Shown one piece after another: positions 33,136 to 38,592 of a DNA stretch of 38,592 nt; positions within the stretch are counted from its first letter, which is position 1; the number at the start of each line of letters is the position of its first letter. This DNA comes from a bacterium (GTDB lineage: Bacteria; SAR324; XYD2-FULL-50-16). The translations under genes and the position numbers were made by a program. The stretch covers positions 1 to 38,592 of the forward strand of contig JAHJRI010000448.1 of the NCBI GenBank assembly GCA_018830885.1, given 5' to 3'. The notes beneath the pieces were generated by a model. That model made no database searches. It worked only from the letters and a program-made list of their open reading frames with translations, and had not been told where the DNA came from.

Positions 33136-34281
33136 CTACTTTAATTCTTTAGCCAGTTTTTCGACTTCTTTTATATCCAATCCGGAAAGCTCGGATACTT
33201 TCTTTGCCGGCTGGTTTAACCGAAGCAGTTCCTTTGCCATCTTTTTGTTGGCGCCTTCGATTTTTTCCCGTTTCTTTATCTCTTTTGACATCATTTTTTT
33301 AAAGATCCCTCTGAAGGTTTCCGTTGCTTTTTTGAATGGCTCAAATGCCTTCTTTGCCTTTTCATCCACCCAGGCATCTGTTGCCTGTTTCAGTTTTCCC
33401 TTTCCAATCTTCTTTTCCAATTCCTTGTATACTTCATCCGATATTTCGACCTCACCGACTCCCGCACCAGGCTCAACTGAATTGGCCAGTCTCACCATCT
33501 CTTGAGCAACCCGGTTAATGGTTATTGGCTTTTCGAGTTCCTTTTTTGCCCTGATCAAGTGAATGCAGAGCGGTCCTTTCTCTCCCGTTGCATGAGTGAT
33601 TTTTGGAAAAGACGTTTCTTTTGGAGTATTGGATATGGTCTCTTTTCCCAGGAAGAGAAATTTTCGCCTTGTTGTCGTATCGGCCGATTGAGTAATGAAA
33701 GCTTTAATGAGAGTAACCCAGTAGTTGCGCCGGTATTGGAAGTCTTCACAATCGCAATAAACCCCGACATTGCCTTTACATGCTTTCTGAGCATTAACCC
33801 GGTAGCTGCCGTTGGTCGACGGCGGTTCGCTGGCCCATCCATCGAAGTCTTTTAACTCGATCGTGCAACGGTGCTTTGGTCTTCTCCATGTGCTTTTCCC
33901 TGATTTGTCAGTCAGGATAACAAGCAGAGCGTTTTTTACACTGACAACATGAGCGTTTTTGATCTCTTCCCGGGAATGGGATTTGGTATCACTGTCGGTC
34001 TTCTGCAGGAGTTGAGAAAAAGTAACCCCGTTTTTGTTAAACTTTCCTCTTACATTCTCCCTCATGCCCTTCAGGGCCGCTTTTGATATGGTATATGTGA
34101 CTCCCTTATAGGTATAAGTGTAATCATCACCCTTGCGCACCAGATCTTCCAGGATCCCGATCGTCAACAGTTTATGCCGATCGACTTCGGTTCTCGTTTT
34201 CAGCCTGGATCTGGAAATGACAGCTTTATCTTTCTGGATCTCTTCATAGACCTTCCGGAACTGCTCATACGTCTCAGCCAT
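33136..34281 (-). CDS. SWIM-type zinc-finger-like protein, unknown role
   Basis: 381 residues from the ATG at 34281, 1 nt after the lipoprotein stop; a longer frame upstream only shadows the lipoprotein gene. Residues 176-241 contain CDCEDF followed at a distance by CIHLIRA, giving the SWIM pattern C-x-C-xn-C-x-H (Cys176, Cys178, Cys239, His241). The N-terminal part is basic and helical with a short beta domain (YTYTYKGVTYTISKAALKGM). The C-terminal 130 residues are Lys-rich helices ending in LSGLDIKEVEKLAKEL, like a small helix-turn-helix. SWIM fingers bind DNA or proteins. A DNA- or terminase-associated structural role would fit its place near the packaging genes. Confidence 0.62.
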   Translation of the reverse strand: MAETYEQFRKVYEEIQKDKAVISRSRLKTRTEVDRHKLLTIGILEDLVRKGDDYTYTYKGVTYTISKAALKGMRENVRGKFNKNGVTFSQLLQKTDSDTKSHSREEIKNAHVVSVKNALLVILTDKSGKSTWRRPKHRCTIELKDFDGWASEPPSTNGSYRVNAQKACKGNVGVYCDCEDFQYRRNYWVTLIKAFITQSADTTTRRKFLFLGKETISNTPKETSFPKITHATGEKGPLCIHLIRAKKELEKPITINRVAQEMVRLANSVEPGAGVGEVEISDEVYKELEKKIGKGKLKQATDAWVDEKAKKAFEPFKKATETFRGIFKKMMSKEIKKREKIEGANKKMAKELLRLNQPAKKVSELSGLDIKEVEKLAKELK

Positions 34282-34282
34282 A

Positions 34283-34816
34283 TCACTCAAAGACCTCGAT
34301 AATTTCCTTGTTTTTGATGTGGAAAACCAGCTCTCCCTGATCCCGATAGCAGACAACCATCTGTGACAAGGTTTCATCGAAACCTTCCACCCCGGAAGTA
34401 ATCTGCTGGCGCTGTTCTTTGACTGGAACATTCACTTCCAATGGAACGCACGCCAGATTTTTTATCTTTCCCGCTGCCTCTTCCAAGTCTTCCTTTGACA
34501 ACCCGCATCCAGGGATACCGATATATTTCAACATTCCACTGTCACATTGAAGGAAACACTGAAGCGCTAATGCCATCTTAATCTTTGGGATCTGGACAGC
34601 ATTCAGCATGTCCTCGCTATAGTTTTGCTTATTTGCCAGAAAGATCATGGCGTTTTTCATTTTCCGATTGTCTTCTTGCAGCTTTGTGACAATGTTAGGT
34701 CTCTCAGGCTCCCCAGGCTCTTCTTTAGCCTGTGCTTCATCCTTTGACAGTAATTTGCAGGATACCAGGGTGAAAAGTGTTGCAACGATAACGGCAAGTG
34801 TAATCAGCTTTTTCAT
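34283..34816 (-). CDS. Small lipoprotein, unknown
   Basis: 177 residues. I choose the ATG at 34816 because it begins a typical lipoprotein signal (MKKLITLAVIVATLFTLVSC, Cys20) and has AGGAG 8 nt upstream; the in-frame extension to 34861 lacks this. The mature part has an acidic linker, a helical region with Asn/Lys, three further cysteines, and a beta-rich C-terminus (ETLSQMVVCYRDQGELVFHI). A lipoprotein within the structural operon could be a superinfection-exclusion protein or an o-spanin-like factor. Neither is shown by motif. Confidence 0.68.
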   Translation of the reverse strand: MKKLITLAVIVATLFTLVSCKLLSKDEAQAKEEPGEPERPNIVTKLQEDNRKMKNAMIFLANKQNYSEDMLNAVQIPKIKMALALQCFLQCDSGMLKYIGIPGCGLSKEDLEEAAGKIKNLACVPLEVNVPVKEQRQQITSGVEGFDETLSQMVVCYRDQGELVFHIKNKEIIEVFE

Positions 34817-34827
34817 GATGAGATCTC

Positions 34828-35130
34828 CTATTGGATTGTTTTCCCGGGCTTCATCATCCATTCCCGGATCAAAGGCAGCGGTGGAAGCATAAGGACGGTC
34901 CCGGCCGGCAAGCGGTCCATTGGATTATCAAGCCCGGCCACAACTGCGATAACCCACCAGCAATCGACGGTACCCCAAACATTGTACGATACCTTGTATA
35001 GGTCGTACTCTTCATTGGGATCAATAGTGTATTCGATCCAGTCATCACCTGGATTTTTCATTGCCCGGTAAAGGAGCGCCTGGACCAATGGCCCCCCGAA
35101 GTTTGCCCGGTCAAGTCTTGATAGAGTCAT
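34828..35130 (-). CDS. gp53/LysM-like baseplate wedge protein
   Basis: 100 residues. The pattern YTIDPNEEYDLYKVSYNVWG, then WWVIAVVAGLDNPMDRLPAG and LMLPPL, matches the LysM-like fold of T4 gp53 and gpX-type tail proteins ('DLIaykvYGd..yWWvia.aNgi.dP...l..G..L.iP'). It probably stabilises the baseplate or tail tube end. It starts 59 nt after the preceding gene with a GGGGGG tract as ribosome site, and ends 11 nt before the lipoprotein start. Confidence 0.6.
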   Translation of the reverse strand: MTLSRLDRANFGGPLVQALLYRAMKNPGDDWIEYTIDPNEEYDLYKVSYNVWGTVDCWWVIAVVAGLDNPMDRLPAGTVLMLPPLPLIREWMMKPGKTIQ

Positions 35131-35189
35131 AAAACCCCCCGATTTCTGGATTAGTTAATAATTACAAAATACGAGACATATAAAAAACC

Positions 35190-35834
35190 TCACTTGAAGT
35201 TTTTCTGAGTCTCTTCAATCCGCTTTTCCCAATAGGCATTAGACTTTTTATCCATACCGATACCAACAGCATATTTCATGCGCTCGATTTTTGTTTTGGT
35301 TCTCGGTACCTGCCCCATGGATCGCTCGATATCCAAAGCGAAGTTAACCCCTTTCGGTGGATCAACATGAACAGCTACCAGTAGAATGATTGCCCTCAGT
35401 TCGTTGTCAAATTTCTTAAACTCATAATTGATCTTGCCGGTTCTCGGGTCGTAGTTTTCTTTTACCCGGTTGAGAAAAGCGCTGATAGCTTCTTTTCTTT
35501 CCTTGCCAACGTCGACTTGCTGGCTCTGATACATCGATTTGAAGTGCTCATAATAAACATCCTGATATGGCCGGCTGTCTTCATTCCGATCTGACAGGGT
35601 AATGATTGGGGAGTGTTTCAGGAAGCTTTTATCCCGGGTTTCGACCAGAGTCATCAAGCCGCCCTCTTTTGCAATCTGCAGCTCTTTGATCAAGCTTTCC
35701 CGATCGAATATGCCGTTAGCCTGGCTGATCTGTTTTAGCTGCGTTACAACCAGGATGTTACTGGCCGGATCGAATGAGCCATATAGTTTGAATTTCTTTT
35801 CGAATAATAGGGTCGCTATCAGGTAGTTTTTCAC
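35190..35834 (-). CDS. Unknown protein following terminase large subunit
   Basis: 214 residues starting at a GTG that overlaps the terminase stop as GTGA. The first 40 residues are beta-rich (YLIATLLFEKKFKLYGSFDP), followed by helices with many Lys and Glu. The C-terminal third (about 140-214) contains FKKFDNELRAIILLVAVHVD. No family is recognised. It could be a head-completion or packaging accessory, judging only from its place next to terL. The following 59 nt (35131-35189) carry no gene and no clear regulatory signal. Confidence 0.6.
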   Translation of the reverse strand: MKNYLIATLLFEKKFKLYGSFDPASNILVVTQLKQISQANGIFDRESLIKELQIAKEGGLMTLVETRDKSFLKHSPIITLSDRNEDSRPYQDVYYEHFKSMYQSQQVDVGKERKEAISAFLNRVKENYDPRTGKINYEFKKFDNELRAIILLVAVHVDPPKGVNFALDIERSMGQVPRTKTKIERMKYAVGIGMDKKSNAYWEKRIEETQKNFK

Positions 35835-37351
35835 AATCCCGCCTGTTCAAGTTTCTTCTGAATTTTTTCCATGGCTTGATTAGCTTTAGCCCTGGCCGTT
35901 AAAAAGTGTGAGTCAGTTTGCGTATCAACATTCATGGCAACATAATCAAGGCCCATTGCGAACATGTAGACATCAAATAAATCGGGAGACTTGATTCCAT
36001 CATTGCGCATCTGCTCTTTACTCCAAAGCTTGAATTTTCCGTTTTCAGTGATCTTGTAAGGGATATTCCCGAATTGATCAAAAATTCTTTGTTGAGTTGA
36101 ATGCTGGATACCCTTAAAACTGATATTGCAGTTAAAGACCGCATCTCTAAGCCACCATGACCATTCAGCCCGTTGATTCAAAAACCGGTCATCATCATAG
36201 GGCGGTTTTCCTGAATTGATTGCATAAACTGGGAGCCCCCACTCTTCCAGCATGTCATAAACCCCCTGGCCGACTCCAACATGGTCAACCCCGATCTGGG
36301 CTCCCAGCGCCTCCCATTGTCTATATAGGTCCCTTACTTCCCGGGCTACCTTCGGGATTTTTGAAACCCCCTGCTTAATGATCAGCTGGACGGTTTCGAT
36401 CTTCCGTTTTGATTCCCATCCGGAGACTTTGGAAACCAGGTAAACAGTTTCATCATGCCCGGGTCCAGATACGTCGACGGTGATTAAAATTCCAGGTACT
36501 TCATCATGCAGATTATCAACTTCAATATCTCCACATGCTTCAGCCCACGCCCGGTTGATCAACCGACCTTCCAATTGATCCGGGAAGGCTCCTTTTACTC
36601 GGATCTGGTAAAGTGTTGAAAAGAAACCACCATACTCAACCAACCGGTCCCGGATCCATTTCTTACTTACGATCGGGGATAGTTCTGAATCAAATTTTAA
36701 TGTATGGTACAGTCCCTTTTTTGAATGATGAGAATCGTAAAACTCACCATTCGGCCGCGTCCCCTGGCTGATCATTGCAAGGGAGTTGTCTTTACCTGTC
36801 AGAGCTCCCTTGATCACATCAAAATGTTCATCCGGTAACCCGCTGGCCTCTTCGACCAGGACGGTGTATTTATCCCGGTGCTGACCAGCCAGTTTTTCTG
36901 GCTCCTTTCTTGGTGCTGTCTGAGGTATTGCAAACCAGTTGTCCTTGAACCCTAACGCATAAAATGACTTCGCATCCTTAATAAAGTAACCTGACAACCA
37001 GGGATACGTTTTATAAAGAATCTCCAGGGCATCAGATAGCTCTTTCCAGATAATTTTTCTGAGCTGCTCGAACTTCGGTCCAGTCAGTATCAGGTTACTG
37101 AAAGGAAAAACGGTTACATGCCATATGATGAACCAGGCATACGAAAAGCTCTTGCCGATACCATGCCCTGAAACACAACTAACCATGAAATTAGGAACCG
37201 ACATTGCGTTCATCAGGTCCCTTTGCTGCCAGGTTGGGAACTTACCGGAAGCCTCAACCACAAATTTAAGAAACTGGTATCGATAACGTAGGCAATAATC
37301 CTTGTAATACGGTATCTCTATCAGTGGCTTCTTTGGCAGTGCTTTCCCCAT
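35831..37351 (-). CDS. terL: Terminase large subunit
   Basis: 506 residues from the ATG at 37351, which overlaps the small-subunit stop as TGATG. The ATPase domain has Walker A SGHGIGKS (about 62-69) and Walker B TVLVEEASG (about 164-172). The RNase-H-like nuclease domain shows ITVDVSGPGHDET (Asp about 294), then IGVDHVGVGQGVYDML (Asp about 357) and the conserved RFLNQRAEWSWWLRD. It cuts and pumps DNA into the head. Length and motif order are normal for the family. It is well supported by the preceding terS gene. Confidence 0.93.
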   Translation of the reverse strand: MGKALPKKPLIEIPYYKDYCLRYRYQFLKFVVEASGKFPTWQQRDLMNAMSVPNFMVSCVSGHGIGKSFSYAWFIIWHVTVFPFSNLILTGPKFEQLRKIIWKELSDALEILYKTYPWLSGYFIKDAKSFYALGFKDNWFAIPQTAPRKEPEKLAGQHRDKYTVLVEEASGLPDEHFDVIKGALTGKDNSLAMISQGTRPNGEFYDSHHSKKGLYHTLKFDSELSPIVSKKWIRDRLVEYGGFFSTLYQIRVKGAFPDQLEGRLINRAWAEACGDIEVDNLHDEVPGILITVDVSGPGHDETVYLVSKVSGWESKRKIETVQLIIKQGVSKIPKVAREVRDLYRQWEALGAQIGVDHVGVGQGVYDMLEEWGLPVYAINSGKPPYDDDRFLNQRAEWSWWLRDAVFNCNISFKGIQHSTQQRIFDQFGNIPYKITENGKFKLWSKEQMRNDGIKSPDLFDVYMFAMGLDYVAMNVDTQTDSHFLTARAKANQAMEKIQKKLEQAGL

Positions 37352-38514
37352 CACTTATCTGGATCCACAATGTTGTCTTCGTCGATGGTAATATCCTTTG
37401 GTTTCTCAGTCCCATCAAAACCTTGCTCCAGGTAAAGAGCTTTGATCTCTGATTTCCGTTCAGGAATAAAAATCTCGACCTGTTCTTCAAGGTTCTTCTG
37501 GTATTCCGCATACCGATTATTGAGTGTTTCAAAATCGAATCCGGTTCCATCTCCCTTGTCTGGATCATCAACTGATAATTCAAACTTTGCTTGAATCTGG
37601 ATTGATAACGGAACATCCTTACCCCTACTATTGAGCTCATGAGCCATATCAAGGGCTGTCAAATTATCTTCACGGGTTGTATCCTGGAAGCGCTCCCATA
37701 GCTCAAGCAGTTCTGATGAATTGTGTCTGGCTGTTTCTTTCCGTTCGGTTTCCCGCTCCTTTAACAGGTCTCGCATAGCCACCAGCGGATCATGGAAGGT
37801 GAGCTCCATTTCTATTTTGACGCCGCCACCGTACTGGTTTTCAATCCTCTCTTCTTTGGTTTTAATGGTTTTGAGAGAGGCAACGGCATCCTTGTCAATC
37901 TCAGCATCTGGATACATCAGGAACTTGTTCCCTTTAAACTCTCCAATCTTGCTAAAATCTGAAAAGGATATCTTCTTACGCCTTTCCTGGACCTCTCTTC
38001 GCAGTTCAATAAAAGCACTCTCTTCCAGTGCATATAGGTAGTCTATATAAAGTTTTATCCCATCATTTCCCATCAAACGGTACGCATTGGCGTTAGCGCT
38101 CTCCCAGCTACAACCGTAGGTAAGCATGCATGCCTCTGTTTGGTTCTTTGACCGCATATACTCGATAGCGAAGGCTTTTTGCTGATCGGTTATCTTCAGA
38201 TCTTCAGGCAACTCAATCAATTTTACAGGGACATTATTTTTCGTACTTTTTCGTACTCCTGCTTTTTCCTCAATCCCTTTATTTTTAAGAGGCCGGCCGC
38301 GCTTCTTTGGTTTGGTTATCTCTAATTCAGAGTCTTTAAATTTAGTGTTTTTTCGTGTTTCCCCTTCCTTCTCTTCTTTCTTTTCACGGTATTTAAAAAC
38401 CTGTTGTGTCTTCTTATAGTTGAGTTTGGGCCGTCTTGAGTTGCAGAATTCAATCAGTTTGCCGTCATAATCCTGCCACTGAGCATAGAATTTATCATAA
38501 TCTGGTTTAGCCAT
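37351..38514 (-). CDS. terS: Terminase small subunit with AT-hook-like N-terminal extension
   Basis: 387 residues, long for a small subunit (often about 150-200). Residues 107-165 match the terminase_2 pattern (ITDQQKAFAIEYMRSKNQTE, then SWESANANAYRLM). The first 100 residues are Lys-rich, with an AT-hook-like KKRGRPLKN (70-78) and two RK[NS]TK repeats. The C-terminal 200 residues are helical and acidic. It binds the packaging site and guides TerL. It opens the visible operon and overlaps terL. Two of three clusters of 10-bp repeats lie inside its 5' end, as a pac site would. Confidence 0.85.
   Translation of the reverse strand: MAKPDYDKFYAQWQDYDGKLIEFCNSRRPKLNYKKTQQVFKYREKKEEKEGETRKNTKFKDSELEITKPKKRGRPLKNKGIEEKAGVRKSTKNNVPVKLIELPEDLKITDQQKAFAIEYMRSKNQTEACMLTYGCSWESANANAYRLMGNDGIKLYIDYLYALEESAFIELRREVQERRKKISFSDFSKIGEFKGNKFLMYPDAEIDKDAVASLKTIKTKEERIENQYGGGVKIEMELTFHDPLVAMRDLLKERETERKETARHNSSELLELWERFQDTTREDNLTALDMAHELNSRGKDVPLSIQIQAKFELSVDDPDKGDGTGFDFETLNNRYAEYQKNLEEQVEIFIPERKSEIKALYLEQGFDGTEKPKDITIDEDNIVDPDK
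38239..38258. repeat. 10-bp direct repeat cluster 3 inside terS
   Basis: Two adjacent copies of TTTCGTAC-type units (TTTTCGTACTTTTTCGTACT) with a 10-bp period lie within the terS coding region, related to the clusters at 38341 and 38541. They encode part of VRKSTKN. Confidence 0.55.
38341..38360. repeat. 10-bp direct repeat cluster 2 inside terS
   Basis: TTTAGTGTTT followed by TTTCGTGTTT, differing at one base from the 20-bp perfect tandem at 38541-38560. It encodes part of TRKNTK in terS. Confidence 0.65.
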
Positions 38515-38540
38515 GATTCTCTAGGTTCTGCTGGTTTCAA

Positions 38541-38560
38541 TTTCGTGTTTTTTCGTGTTT
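38541..38560. repeat. Perfect 10-bp tandem repeat upstream of terS
   Basis: Two perfect copies of TTTCGTGTTT, one helical turn apart, lie 27 nt upstream of the terS ATG. An inverted half-site AACACG follows at 38572-38577. The 78-nt region 38515-38592 holds no gene. A terminase-binding (pac-like) or operator function is possible. Confidence 0.65.
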
Positions 38561-38592
38561 GTATTATTTTTAACACGTAAATTTAAACCAAT

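Noticed and set aside
34282-34431. 50-residue N-terminal extension of the SWIM-like protein
   Set aside because: It lies entirely within the lipoprotein gene in another frame; the ATG at 34281 directly after the lipoprotein stop is the natural start.
35131-35189. Promoter in the 59-nt gap before the gp53-like gene
   Set aside because: AT-rich with TTGTAA-like and TAAT-like words, but no convincing spacing and no match to elements A/B.

Overview
This window is a dense, single-direction stretch of a tailed-phage (Caudoviricetes) genome. All 37 genes I accept are on the minus strand, most starts overlap the preceding stop (ATGA, TGATG, TAATG or GTGA junctions), and no tRNA, CRISPR array, integrase or host housekeeping gene is visible. 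A P2/T4-type baseplate set (hub, OB-fold spike, gpJ-like and gpI-like proteins) points to a contractile-tail, myovirus-like phage. A Gram-negative host is inferred from two lipoproteins and a Sec-exported M23 peptidase. The host genus cannot be told from the sequence.

Layout in the direction of transcription (high to low coordinates). 38592-35190: leader with 10-bp tandem repeats, terminase small subunit, terminase large subunit, one unknown. 35130-33136: a gp53/LysM-like protein, a small lipoprotein and a SWIM-zinc-finger-like protein. 33127-33088: repeated intergenic element B. 33078-29989: unknown proteins, probably virion or tail-assembly, ending with a patatin-like protein that lacks the nucleophile serine. 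29953-27296: a cassette of membrane and exported proteins (FGE/C-type-lectin-like, multi-TM, exported, YdjM-like, holin-like). 27336-21338: baseplate (gpD/gp27-like hub, M23 peptidase, gpV/gp5-like spike, gp25-like, gpJ-like, gpI-like). 21315-17974: receptor-binding tail fibre and two small proteins. 17958-16072: a large Thr-rich lipoprotein and a zinc-ribbon protein. 16022-5031: four proteins that look like internal head cargo or core. 5023-4984: repeated element A. 4949-1: portal, S80-like prohead protease, major capsid protein and two small downstream genes. No sheath or tube protein is seen; they probably lie beyond the left edge.

The most interesting part is 2330-16022. It encodes two unrelated serine proteases (an S80/gp21-like prohead protease and a ClpP-like protease fused to a long N-terminal region), two DarA_N-like proteins, and a 2394-residue 'polyvalent' protein. 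That protein carries a DdrB/ParB-like nuclease domain, two SAP domains, a RadC-type JAB/JAMM peptidase, LPD5- and LPD1-like regions with an HExxH metallopeptidase motif, and an inorganic-pyrophosphatase-like domain. A short motif, hydrophobic-x-Glu followed by Ala/Gly/Ser and Ile/Val, recurs between these domains and near the N-termini of the neighbouring head proteins. It looks like the T4 gp21 cleavage site (I/L-x-E). I infer that the giant protein is a packaged polyprotein that the prohead protease cuts into separate effectors for injection, and that short helical repeats following four of the cut sites may act as packaging or ejection tags. This is inference from sequence only.
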